From: Dysgonomonas sp. 520 | Lineage (GTDB): Bacteria > Bacteroidota > Bacteroidia > Bacteroidales > Dysgonomonadaceae | Assembly: GCF_010501095.1 (NCBI RefSeq) | Contig: NZ_QVMP01000024.1 | Span: forward strand, 1-64,000 | Direction of reading: 5' to 3' | DNA: 64,000 nt | In this document: piece after piece, positions 6,783 to 14,354 of the stretch | Layout of the letters: every line of letters begins with the position of its first letter | How positions within the stretch are numbered: position 1 is the first letter of the stretch | Made by a program: the position numbers and the translations under genes | Notes under the pieces: generated by a model | Told to the model about the DNA's origin: nothing | Database searches by the model: none | Seen by the model: only the letters and a program-made list of their open reading frames with translations

Positions 6783-7066
6783 ACATATTAATAATATTAA
6801 TCACCTACACAGCTATTAATGCAATAGCCATTACAACAGCTTGGTTGCTAACTGAAAACATTGGTACAAGAATAGCAGATTTACACCCAATATTGAATAG
6901 AAAGCCATTTAACTGTAAACCCTGCACAACATTCTGGTTAACCCTAACAGGACAAACAATATTTGCTTATACGCTTGGTTCTTGGGGCTACTTCTTATGT
7001 GGAATAATAACAGCATTCGTAATATTTTGGAAATATTATAATGAAGATAAAAACAGCATAGAATAA
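6779..7066 (+). CDS. Small membrane protein with PFNCKPCTTFW motif
   Basis: A 95-residue protein with three hydrophobic segments (about residues 3-24, 52-70 and 72-86). Between the first two sits NRKPFNCKPCTTFWL, a CxxC motif flanked by aromatics. Similar small proteins with a (R/K)PF-C-xx-C motif recur in Bacteroidetes phages next to the terminase region. It may bind metal or act as a thiol switch at the membrane. Its ATG overlaps the previous stop by four bases, so it is translationally coupled. Confidence 0.65.
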   Translation: MNILIILITYTAINAIAITTAWLLTENIGTRIADLHPILNRKPFNCKPCTTFWLTLTGQTIFAYTLGSWGYFLCGIITAFVIFWKYYNEDKNSIE

Positions 7067-7093
7067 TAATTATCAATAATTTAAAATACAAAT

Positions 7094-7462
7094 ATGGATA
7101 TAAATAAGATAAAAGAATTAATTCAACAAACAGAAAAATCAAAAATATATAAGAGCCAAATAATTACTGACTACTATAATGAAGTTTTTGGTACATCAGA
7201 AAAAAATACAAATTGTGGGTCGTGTCTTCGTGTCAAGGTGCTAAAATTGAAGAACTATGTTAAGGAACAAGAAGTAAAAATTGAAATTGAAAATCCTGTA
7301 ACATTGGAACAAGTTAGGGAGGAAATTACAAATATAAATGATGCTCTAAGAAATGAAATAATTGAACCTGATAGTGAAGATACAAAATTAAGTAATGATA
7401 GATTGGTTGATGTGATTGAACAAAAAACTGTAAAAAAGAAAAGTAAAAAGAATAAAGAATGA
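7094..7462 (+). CDS. Small phage protein with NCGSC motif
   Basis: A 122-residue protein. The N-terminal third carries NCGSCLRVKVLKLKNY (about residues 37-52), a CxxC motif inside a basic helix, as found in short proteins next to the previous membrane protein type in related phages. The rest is highly charged, with a lysine-rich end (VKKKSKKNKE). The two CxxC proteins are adjacent and may work together (inference). It is the last gene of the block; a strong terminator follows. Confidence 0.65.
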   Translation: MDINKIKELIQQTEKSKIYKSQIITDYYNEVFGTSEKNTNCGSCLRVKVLKLKNYVKEQEVKIEIENPVTLEQVREEITNINDALRNEIIEPDSEDTKLSNDRLVDVIEQKTVKKKSKKNKE

Positions 7463-7471
7463 TAGTTGAGA

Positions 7472-7494
7472 GGGTGGTTTTTCCACCCTTTTTT
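7472..7494 (+). terminator. Rho-independent terminator ending the 5.2-7.5 kb block
   Basis: GGGTGG (7472-7477) pairs with CCACCC (7483-7488) with a five-base loop and six T (7489-7494). Confidence 0.9.
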
Positions 7495-7843
7495 GTGTAA
7501 TTCTTTGAATATTAGATATTGAATTATAATGAATTGAATTTTTATAAATATCTATTTGAAAATGAAATTAATAGAATTGTAATATAATTATCTGATTATT
7601 AGGTTATTTATTTTTAATAATGATTTTGAGGTTGAAAATAGTAATGAAAAGTTGATTTTCCACCTTTTGGAAGTCCACCCTGAAAAATTCTGTTTCATTT
7701 GCAACTATTTATTCACTACATTTTCATCTTCCAACACCTGACAGAATGACATAAGTAATTGATTATCATATTAAAATATGCAGCCAATTATAATAAATGA
7801 TATATATAAATGTGTCTTATTATAATGATTATTAATCTGTTAT
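7495..7843. other. Gene-free AT-rich stretch with one TGCAGCC site
   Basis: No gene is seen on either strand. It contains TGCAGCCAATT (7779-7789), the same 11-mer as at 10155-10165 and, inverted, near 10301-10317 at the phage end. Confidence 0.4.
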
Positions 7844-7887
7844 ATAAAATAGGGTTTGGGAACTACTCATTCCACAACCTATTTTAT
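7844..7887 (-). terminator. Long hairpin at the end of the 81-aa gene
   Basis: ATAAAATAGG (7844-7853) pairs with CCTATTTTAT (7878-7887), and the inner arms pair further with mismatches. It overlaps the last bases of the minus-strand gene. No clear U-run follows on that strand, so termination may be partial. Confidence 0.5.
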
Positions 7888-8129
7888 CTATTATTCAATG
7901 CAGATAATAAATCCAATAATAGAAACTTACTTATATCTAATTGTTCTTTTGTTAATTTAATTTCATTTATCTGAATAACTTTTTCAAATTCGTAATAAAA
8001 ACCAAACCAACCATCAGTTAAGCCATTCACATATCTCTGTGCATTTATTAAAGCATCTTTAATATCATTATCATCAATACTATTAACAAGATTATTATAA
8101 GCTTTCCAATATTCAGATATATTTTTCAT
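7884..8129 (-). CDS. 81-aa unknown protein, reverse-oriented prophage cassette
   Basis: A compact, acidic, helical protein of 81 residues with an aromatic patch (LTDGWFGFYYEFEKV, about residues 36-50). No family is recognised; there is no signal peptide or membrane segment. It is encoded against the surrounding phage genes, with its own host-type promoter (8147-8177) and a closing hairpin, as expected for a gene active in the dormant prophage. Such single reverse genes often serve superinfection exclusion, defence or host fitness, but nothing in the sequence decides this. Confidence 0.65.
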   Translation of the reverse strand: MKNISEYWKAYNNLVNSIDDNDIKDALINAQRYVNGLTDGWFGFYYEFEKVIQINEIKLTKEQLDISKFLLLDLLSALNNR

Positions 8130-8146
8130 ATTAAGAATTTATTAAG

Positions 8147-8177
8147 CAAATATAATTAACCCATTCCAATTATCAAT
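8147..8177 (-). promoter_or_regulatory. Host-type promoter of the 81-aa gene
   Basis: On the minus strand ATTG (8177-8174) and TATATTTG (8154-8147) are separated by 19 bases, close to the Bacteroidetes consensus. It faces away from the small terminase gene starting at 8196. Confidence 0.6.
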
Positions 8178-8195
8178 AAAATAAATACTTAGGTG

Positions 8196-8615
8196 ATGGG
8201 AAGAATAAAGAAAACACAAAATAAAGCAGAAGTACAGGAACGAATATATCAAGTAAGCAGGGATTTAATCAATATGGAGAACTGTGAAGATATAAGACGT
8301 AAATATATGGCTGAATGGAATTGTAGTAACACCAATGTTAATTGGTATATCAAAAAAGCCTATGATTTAATTGATAAGTCCACACAGAAGAATATAGATA
8401 GGTTAATTAATAGACAAATGGCAACATTAGAAAAAATTGCTAATTCAGCTATCACTAACAATGATAGAGCTAATTCAATCAAAGCTGTTGATACTATGAA
8501 TAAATTGATGAATCTATATGTGGAAAAATCAGAGGTAACAGTTAATACAGATGCACCAATACAAATTTCATTTGGTGATTTAACTGTATCTACATCAGAA
8601 GATAATAACGAATAA
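8196..8615 (+). CDS. Phage terminase small subunit (putative)
   Basis: A 139-residue protein directly before the large terminase gene. The N-terminal part (about residues 10-60) looks like a helix-turn-helix, with NCSNTNVNWYIKKAY as the recognition helix; the middle is a long helix ending RANSIKAVDTMNKLMNLYV, typical of small terminases that form rings and recognise the packaging site. The frame is open from a GTG at 8193, but the ATG three bases on is the more likely start. Position gives most of the support; sequence similarity of small terminases is always weak. Confidence 0.7.
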   Translation: MGRIKKTQNKAEVQERIYQVSRDLINMENCEDIRRKYMAEWNCSNTNVNWYIKKAYDLIDKSTQKNIDRLINRQMATLEKIANSAITNNDRANSIKAVDTMNKLMNLYVEKSEVTVNTDAPIQISFGDLTVSTSEDNNE

Positions 8616-8644
8616 ATTATAATTGGAAGCATTTTATAATAGAG

Positions 8645-8669
8645 GGCAACATACATGATGTTGCCTTTT
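8645..8669 (+). terminator. Terminator between the two terminase genes
   Basis: GGCAACAT (8645-8652) pairs with ATGTTGCC (8658-8665), followed by TTTT. It would reduce read-through from small to large terminase. Confidence 0.75.
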
Positions 8670-8685
8670 GTATTTATACCCTTTA

Positions 8686-8709
8686 ATATCAATATTATAA
8701 AATTGATAT
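8686..8709 (+). promoter_or_regulatory. Hairpin covering the large-terminase start codon
   Basis: ATATCAAT (8686-8693) is the exact reverse complement of ATTGATAT (8702-8709), which includes the first two bases of the ATG at 8708. The fold would hide the start codon and lower translation. Confidence 0.45.
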
Positions 8710-10069
8710 GAGTAAGGCAAAACATATTAAGGGTAATATAATTAATCTACATAATAGACAAAACGAGGTAAAAAAGAATACACCAAAATCACAACCATCA
8801 GTACAACTATATACACCCCATTCAGGGCAAAAACAGATACATAATTGGTTACTGAATAATCCATCTGTTAAGTATCTTATATTGGCTTGTGGGAGGCGTT
8901 TTGGCAAGTCATTAGCAATGCTTAATCAGGCACTATTTTATGCCTTATCAAATACCAATGAGAAAATTATATTCCTTACTCCAACATACAAGTTAGCAAA
9001 AGAATTATTTGAGGTATTACACAATTCATTAGGAGATAACTTCCATTACTATCTAAGTAGGAAGGGTAATAAAGCAGTTAATGTTACAGACCTTAAATTC
9101 AAATTCAGCACCAACAGTACAATACAGTTTTTTTCATTTGAAAAACCTGAAAATCTAAGGGGTTTATCTGCATCAAGAATATTCGTAGATGAGAGTGCCT
9201 TGATGAATGATGATTGCTTTAATGCCATTGTGAAGCCAATTGCATCATTGGCTAAAACAGTAATAGCATTATCAACACCTCGTGGTAAGGTGGGTTGGTT
9301 CAGTAAGTTGTTTCAAATGGGTTTGAACTCATATTACACCAATTATAAATCTTTTACATTCCCAACTTCTGCTAATCCTATGATAAGTTCAGATGAATTA
9401 CAGGATGCGAAAGATAATTTACCTGAACATATCTACTTACAAGAATATGAAGCAGAATTTATTGATAATGCGAGTAATCTATTTAAAAATATAGACAACT
9501 GTATTAATAATGATTTTAATTATAATGTTGGTGATAGGGTAGTTTGTGGGGTTGATATAGGGCGTGTTGACGATAAAACTGTAATAACGTGTATGCGAGT
9601 ATCAGATAAGCAGGTTATATATCAGGATAGTTGGAATAAGTTAGATTACAATGTAATTGTAGATAAGGTTGCAGCAGTGATTAACCATTATAAACCAATT
9701 GACACCATTGTTGAAACAAATTCAATTGGTGATTTCTTTTTTGATGCTTTAAAATTAAAGACAAAACATAAACTAACATCATTCTATACACTGCAACAGA
9801 ATAAGAATTATATAATAGAGAATTTAATATTAGCCTTTGAAAAGGGTGATATTAAAATTCTCAATAATGCTGATTTAATAAATGAGTTGAATAATTTTTC
9901 AGCAACTTGGAATGCTGCATCAAGAACAATTAAGTATGCTGCACGTTCAGGGTGTCACGATGATTATGTAATGAGTTTAAGTTTTGCCTATGAATGTTGT
10001 AGAAGAAATACTAATATAGGCAAGCTATCTTATACAGTAGTTAATATGGGTGGTCGAAATAGGTACTAA
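8708..10069 (+). CDS. Phage terminase large subunit (TerL)
   Basis: A complete 453-residue DNA-packaging motor. ATPase part: Walker A CGRRFGKS (about residues 61-68), Walker B RIFVDES (157-163) and a coupling motif ALSTPRG (187-193). Nuclease part: Asp in GVDIGRVDD (about 281-289), ETNSIGD (about 344-350) and HDD near residue 428, the usual acidic cluster of the RNase H-like nuclease that cuts concatemers. No frameshift or missing motif, so the enzyme looks intact. It is the last phage gene before the tRNA-Ser; the portal and capsid genes that usually follow are absent on this side. Confidence 0.95.
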   Translation: MSKAKHIKGNIINLHNRQNEVKKNTPKSQPSVQLYTPHSGQKQIHNWLLNNPSVKYLILACGRRFGKSLAMLNQALFYALSNTNEKIIFLTPTYKLAKELFEVLHNSLGDNFHYYLSRKGNKAVNVTDLKFKFSTNSTIQFFSFEKPENLRGLSASRIFVDESALMNDDCFNAIVKPIASLAKTVIALSTPRGKVGWFSKLFQMGLNSYYTNYKSFTFPTSANPMISSDELQDAKDNLPEHIYLQEYEAEFIDNASNLFKNIDNCINNDFNYNVGDRVVCGVDIGRVDDKTVITCMRVSDKQVIYQDSWNKLDYNVIVDKVAAVINHYKPIDTIVETNSIGDFFFDALKLKTKHKLTSFYTLQQNKNYIIENLILAFEKGDIKILNNADLINELNNFSATWNAASRTIKYAARSGCHDDYVMSLSFAYECCRRNTNIGKLSYTVVNMGGRNRY

Positions 10070-10076
10070 GTTAAAA

Positions 10077-10317
10077 TGCAGCCTAAAATTTGACTTTTGC
10101 AGCCATATTGATTTTCAGTAAGTTATATGATTATTGGAATATTAATAGAATATTTGCAGCCAATTTTCTATGAAATGCAGCCTAATTTTTTTGGATGCTA
10201 AATCTATTATAACTATCTTTGAATGAAGGTGTTAAATAGTTCTTTTATATAATTTATAATATTATAATCGTTGCATTTTTTAATTCTAATATTAAAAATG
10301 GGCTGCAATTGGCTGCA
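10077..10317. repeat. Six TGCAGCC repeats (four direct, two inverted)
   Basis: TGCAGCC occurs at 10077-10083, 10098-10104, 10155-10161 and 10176-10182, and inverted as GGCTGCA at 10301-10307 and 10311-10317. The direct copies form two pairs each spaced exactly 21 bases; the inverted pair is spaced 10 bases. Spacing by whole helical turns suggests a cooperatively bound protein: arm-type integrase sites next to the tRNA attachment site, or a terminase packaging site next to terL. Confidence 0.7.
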
Positions 10318-10325
10318 ATCACCAA

Positions 10326-10373
10326 GTCTTGAAAACCTTTGAATGTGAGAGGTACAGGGGGTGAGAAAATCCC
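10326..10373 (+). pseudogene. Degenerate tRNA-Ser-like sequence, inverted relative to the tRNA gene
   Basis: This plus-strand stretch matches the anticodon loop, variable arm and T-arm of the neighbouring minus-strand tRNA-Ser (10489-10533): GTCTTGAAAACC is identical, then TTGA, TGT, AGGT, GGGGGT and AATCCC follow in the same order with scattered changes and about three inserted bases. The T-loop TTCGAAT is lost and the anticodon stem does not pair, so it is not a working tRNA. Flanking AAAATGGG (10295-10302) and CCCATTTT (10371-10378) are complementary and could be a relic acceptor stem. Confidence 0.6.
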
Positions 10374-10424
10374 ATTTTATAATTGCAATCAATTGTAAAT
10401 CAACGCTTATTATAATAATGGGCA

Positions 10425-10450
10425 TAAAAAAAAGCACCTGAATAGGTGCT
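10425..10450 (-). terminator. Rho-independent terminator downstream of tRNA-Ser
   Basis: On the minus strand AGCACCT (10450-10444) pairs with AGGTGCT (10439-10433) and is followed by seven T (10432-10426). It lies 29 bases past the tRNA 3' end. It may belong to the tRNA gene or have been supplied by the integrated phage. Confidence 0.85.
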
Positions 10451-10478
10451 TATAAATTGCCTTTATTTTAATAAAAAG

Positions 10479-10563
10479 CGGAGAGAGAGGGATTCGAACC
10501 CCCGGACCTGTTACAGTCAACGGTTTTCAAGACCGCCGCGATCGTCCACTCTGCCATCTCTCC
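10479..10563 (-). tRNA. tRNA-Ser(UGA)
   Basis: An 85-base class II tRNA. Acceptor GGAGAGA (from 10563) pairs with TCTCTCC, followed by discriminator G (10479); CCA is not encoded. The anticodon loop is CTTGAAA with anticodon TGA (10529-10527); the long variable arm and a T-loop TTCGAAT are present. It is intact, and its 3' end faces the phage, which fits phage integration into the 3' end with the tRNA restored. Confidence 0.95.
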
Positions 10564-10580
10564 AATGCTAGTTTAGCATT
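10564..10580 (-). other. Leader hairpin at the tRNA 5' end
   Basis: AATGCTA (10564-10570) and TAGCATT (10574-10580) form a seven-base stem immediately before the mature tRNA 5' end, likely a precursor leader structure removed by RNase P. Confidence 0.5.
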
Positions 10581-10602
10581 GTGCTTTTCCTCAAAAGCGT
10601 TG

Positions 10603-10632
10603 CAAAGATATGCACTTTTTTCTAAATACAAA
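10603..10632 (-). promoter_or_regulatory. Promoter of tRNA-Ser
   Basis: TTTG (10632-10629), 18 bases, then TATCTTTG (10610-10603) on the minus strand matches TTTG / TAnnTTTG. The start point would be about 30 bases before the mature tRNA. Confidence 0.65.
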
Positions 10633-10682
10633 ATATTTTCCGAAAATTTATGCGTATATTTTTCTTCTGCAATCCAAAGACT

Positions 10683-12371
10683 CTAATAATAAAACTCATA
10701 CGTATACTCCGACATATTATCACACCTGTCATATACGATTATTTTCAATTGATGATTCTGCCCTTTCTGTAACTTCTCATCATCAAAAGCATACGAATAC
10801 ACTGGCGATTTCACATCATTCGTCAGAAGAATATAATCTCCATCAATAGTTCCCTTCACCGATTTAATTCCACTTAGATTATCCGAAAGACGAATTTTTA
10901 TATTCTTTTGCTTTACCCATCCGATCGGCTGCACAGGCTCTATCGCAGGTGGTGTATTATCATAATACACAGCATAAGAACTACCTAACTCACGAATTGA
11001 ACCAATTAAGAATCCATCCTCATAAACTCCGCCAATCCACGACTTACTCCCATTTCTGACCCTAACAATCCCATATTGAGATTTTTGATTCAAAGTATCA
11101 ATATTAAGTTTAATTTTCATTTCCGCTTTTTTATCCAACGGAACCGCATTATTATTTACCTGATACACATCTGATAAATATTGCTGCGAAGGGATTCTCT
11201 TCAAGCTGAAACAACAATCATTATACAGATTACCTTTCTCAATAATCAACGAAAACGTGTCACTTATATATCTGTTATCCCTATCCCAAGGCATATATAA
11301 AGAACAAGCAGGCTCGGTTGGTATATTCTGCTTCTTTCCTGTTATGGAAAACTCGTATGTCGCCACATTTCCGTACAAATCAGTCAACTCATACTTCAAT
11401 TTGTATATACGTTCCTGATTTACTTCTATATAGCTACCATTTGTTGAGTTATAAAACGGAAGTTTATTACCATCTTCTATAAAAGATTTCATATACCAAT
11501 CTTTCGATTTAATCCAAGCATCATAATCGGCAAAAGTGTTGATCATCCTTGTCTGGTCAAACGAATATCCATCAATGGTGGAGTTAAATATCTCATTACC
11601 ATCCAACAATAGCCTCACATTTCTCACTCCATAAACATTTGTCGTACCGGTCATTCTATCGTACGCCTTCACTCCCACACCAATCTTACCCCATGCCTCC
11701 ATCGTGGTTTTCAATCCCTGAATTTCACCTTTCTTATTCTTTGTAATATTCTGTCTGACAGGTGATGATGAACCATTTACAACTCCTTTTCCCGATATCG
11801 GATACACAGCAATACCCCTGAATTCAGGCTTGGTTGTATCCGTTATTTGCGATTTATAATACACAAGCGGATCAAGAACTCTGCCCGATTCCGTATCCCT
11901 GATTTCGAAATGAACATGAGGACCCAACGATCCGCCCGTATTTCCGCTATATGCAATGAAATCTCCCTTTTTCAACGGAATCGCATCTTTTTCCAAAGTC
12001 AAATCGACACGATAACTTTCACTCTCATACTGTTTTTCCTTTACATACTTGGCAATTTGGGGAGCAAAACTGTTCAGGTGACCATACAAACTTGTATGCC
12101 CCGTTTTCGGATGGTCTATGTACAAAGCCAAACCATAGCCCGAAGGTGACACCACGATCCGTGACACATAACCATCTTCTATTGCATGCACCCTCTTGTT
12201 CTCAGCCATCTGAGTCTTGATATCTATACCACTATGAAAATGATTGCTTCTCAGTTCGCCAAAATTAGCACTCAGAATCATCGGGAAATCCATCGGATTC
12301 CTGTACGATTGAGAGAAAACAACATTCCAAAATGTAAAAAACAACAAGCCTCCTATATACAATCTTTTCAT
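10683..12371 (-). CDS. Secreted M23 family peptidase (LytM-type)
   Basis: A 562-residue envelope protein with a signal peptide (about residues 1-20, ending VFSQ). The M23/LytM zinc-peptidase domain occupies about residues 35-175: HSGIDIKT supplies the first His and the Asp, and GPHVHFEIRD the last His pair. Such enzymes cut peptide cross-links in peptidoglycan or act as regulators of other hydrolases. The remaining 380 residues are beta-rich repeats of an unassigned type, probably binding or partner domains. It starts 30 bases after coaBC on the same strand, so the two are likely co-transcribed. Confidence 0.9.
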   Translation of the reverse strand: MKRLYIGGLLFFTFWNVVFSQSYRNPMDFPMILSANFGELRSNHFHSGIDIKTQMAENKRVHAIEDGYVSRIVVSPSGYGLALYIDHPKTGHTSLYGHLNSFAPQIAKYVKEKQYESESYRVDLTLEKDAIPLKKGDFIAYSGNTGGSLGPHVHFEIRDTESGRVLDPLVYYKSQITDTTKPEFRGIAVYPISGKGVVNGSSSPVRQNITKNKKGEIQGLKTTMEAWGKIGVGVKAYDRMTGTTNVYGVRNVRLLLDGNEIFNSTIDGYSFDQTRMINTFADYDAWIKSKDWYMKSFIEDGNKLPFYNSTNGSYIEVNQERIYKLKYELTDLYGNVATYEFSITGKKQNIPTEPACSLYMPWDRDNRYISDTFSLIIEKGNLYNDCCFSLKRIPSQQYLSDVYQVNNNAVPLDKKAEMKIKLNIDTLNQKSQYGIVRVRNGSKSWIGGVYEDGFLIGSIRELGSSYAVYYDNTPPAIEPVQPIGWVKQKNIKIRLSDNLSGIKSVKGTIDGDYILLTNDVKSPVYSYAFDDEKLQKGQNHQLKIIVYDRCDNMSEYTYEFYY

Positions 12372-12401
12372 ACTTTCAACATTCTATCATACAACTACTT
12401 A

Positions 12402-13595
12402 TTACAGCAAAGTAGTATCTATTATATCTTTTGCCACCTCTGCTTTCGGCTTCAACTGAAAATCTACCCGATTTCCACTTCTATCCAGAATTGATATTTT
12501 ATTTGTGTCAACTTTAAATCCCGCACCAGCATCATTTAACGAATTAAGAACAATATAATCCAGATTCTTTCTTCTTAACTTATCTGTGGCATTTCGTTCC
12601 TCATCGTTTGTTTCTAAAGCAAAACCAATCATTTTTTGATGCTCCTGTTTCATTTCACCCAAACGAGCCGCAATATCTTTATTCGGAACAAGTGTTAATG
12701 TAAGGTTGTCTCCCTGACGTTTTATTTTTTTATCGGAAGCCTCCACTGGTCTGAAATCTGCAACCGCAGCGCACAATATCGCAGCATCCACATCTTTAAA
12801 GTTAGCCGTGGCCGCTTCATACATTTCGTCTGCCGATTCCACGTTTATTCTACTGATATTAGGATGTTTACACGATAAAGAAACCGGCCCTGCAATCAGA
12901 ACAACCTCTGCTCCTCTATTGGCACATTCTTCGGCCAACGCAAACCCCATTTTTCCGGAAGAATAATTGCCAATGAAACGAACCGGATCTATTTTTTCAT
13001 AAGTAGGACCTGCCGTTATCAGTATTTTTTTTTTTGACAACGAATCTCTTTTTTCAAAATATTCCTTTATCGATTTCACAATATTTTCAGGTTCCTCCAT
13101 CCTACCCTTTCCAATCAGGTGACTAGCCAATTCGCCCGATGCAGGCTCAATAATCACGTTTCCATACGATCGCAAAATATCCAGATTGCGAGTGGTGGAC
13201 GGATGTGCAAACATATCCAAATCCATTGCAGGAGCAACCAACACAGGCGCTTTCATCGACATATATGTGGTAATTAGCATATTATCTGCTATTCCGTTAG
13301 CCATTTTGCCTATCGTTGCCGCTGTTGCCGGCGCAACAACCATCATATCTGCCCACAAGCCCAAGTCGACATGGCTATGCCACGTTCCGTCGTTAGCCGT
13401 AAAAAATTCGCTAACAACAGCTTTACCTGTCAGTGCCGACAAAGTAACAGGTGTGATAAACTCTTTACCGGAAGGAGTTATTACAATCTGAACCTCAGCA
13501 CCTTCCTTAATCAGAAGGCGAGCCAAAGATGCTGCCTTATATGCAGCTATACTACCTGTTATTCCTAGAACTATATGTTTATTTTTTAGTACCAT
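12402..13595 (-). CDS. coaBC: Phosphopantothenoylcysteine decarboxylase / phosphopantothenate-cysteine ligase
   Basis: A 397-residue bifunctional enzyme for two middle steps of coenzyme A synthesis: joining phosphopantothenate to cysteine (CoaB, CTP-dependent) and decarboxylating the product (CoaC, FMN-dependent). The CoaC half (about 1-180) shows the flavoprotein start GITGSIAAYKAA, the conserved His in the WHSHVDL region, and APAMDLDMF. The CoaB half shows ITAGPTYEKIDPVRFIGNYS, SGKMGFALAEE and the lysine motif VPNKDI. Length and motifs are normal. TATCTTTG at 13624-13617 may be its -7 box. Confidence 0.95.
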   Translation of the reverse strand: MVLKNKHIVLGITGSIAAYKAASLARLLIKEGAEVQIVITPSGKEFITPVTLSALTGKAVVSEFFTANDGTWHSHVDLGLWADMMVVAPATAATIGKMANGIADNMLITTYMSMKAPVLVAPAMDLDMFAHPSTTRNLDILRSYGNVIIEPASGELASHLIGKGRMEEPENIVKSIKEYFEKRDSLSKKKILITAGPTYEKIDPVRFIGNYSSGKMGFALAEECANRGAEVVLIAGPVSLSCKHPNISRINVESADEMYEAATANFKDVDAAILCAAVADFRPVEASDKKIKRQGDNLTLTLVPNKDIAARLGEMKQEHQKMIGFALETNDEERNATDKLRRKNLDYIVLNSLNDAGAGFKVDTNKISILDRSGNRVDFQLKPKAEVAKDIIDTTLL

Positions 13596-13810
13596 TATTT
13601 GTTTTTTTTAGATGGTCAAAGATACGGCTTTCAGTTATTCTTTAAAAAGAAAAAAATCTTTTTTATAATTATCGTTACTTTTCTCTCATATCTTATACAA
13701 TATTTGGATTTATTATAAATGCCAATCAGTAGTTGAGTTTATTAATACACTGCGCGTAATCAAAGATTACTTGCATTCCTTTTGAGTCGCCTTCGCTCCT
13801 CGAACGTTGT

Positions 13811-13873
13811 TTCTGAGTGCAACGAAGAATCTAAGCTCTATAGAACAGATCCTTCACTCTGTTCAGGATGACA
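13811..13873. repeat. Dispersed REP-like palindrome
   Basis: TTCTGAGTGCAACGAAGAAT on one side and GATCCTTCACTCTG / CAGGATGACA on the other form an imperfect palindrome. Close copies lie at 14411-14479, 18649-18715 and 43970-44017. The sequence that follows (TTTACTTTTGACACACC) resembles the right end of the element at 18601-18749, so this is probably a decayed copy. Confidence 0.7.
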
Positions 13874-14354
13874 AAAAGACACTGAGATTTACTTTTGACA
13901 CACCCCCAGCAAGCCCCTCTTTTGGAGCAGGGTTGGGGAGGTGTTCAATTTTACGCCTTGTTTCGCTTAACGTGTCCCCGCCTGCGAAGCAGATGCCGTT
14001 TCGCCTGACGGGTGTAAACGTGACATTTGGCTGATTGACGGGGTACCCACACAGCGCAGATAAGCGATAAGAACAAAAAGCTGTTTGAGCATTACCAGAC
14101 CATTCTAATTTTACAGCTTCTTGGTGCGAGTTATTTTTTGTTCAGCTTATTAAGCTGTATAGTGGGTCGGCAAGAAGCCTCGGTCACAGAAAGCCTTTTT
14201 GATTCCTTTTGCGGCTTGGGGCAAAGGGGATGCAAGGAATTTTAATTCCGCGCAGGGTATTATATAAAATGATTGAACACTTTTCAACTACTGATTCACA
14301 TTATAAACAAAGAAGTATCTGTTTTTATATAACACAAGGTTGTTAACTGTTACT

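Larger units (their letters stand above)
10070..10424. other. Phage end region with repeats, no genes
   Basis: About 350 bases between the terminase and the tRNA terminator. No gene is seen. It contains six TGCAGCC/GGCTGCA repeats and a tRNA-Ser-like sequence, listed separately. Confidence 0.6.

Noticed and set aside
10077-10317. CRISPR array
   Set aside because: The repeat unit is only seven bases, occurs in both orientations and lacks uniform spacers; no cas genes are present.
10213-10437. 74-codon minus-strand frame near the phage end
   Set aside because: It runs through the tRNA-like sequence, the repeats and the tRNA terminator, and has no protein-like pattern.
10610-10849. 79-codon plus-strand frame after the tRNA
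   Set aside because: It overlaps the tRNA promoter and the end of the M23 peptidase gene on the other strand; low-complexity His/Thr-rich product.
13807-14034. 75-codon frame beginning MFLSATKNL
   Set aside because: It is the translation of the dispersed REP-like repeat (ATKNL...LHSVQDDK) and adjoining repeat DNA, a common source of false genes.
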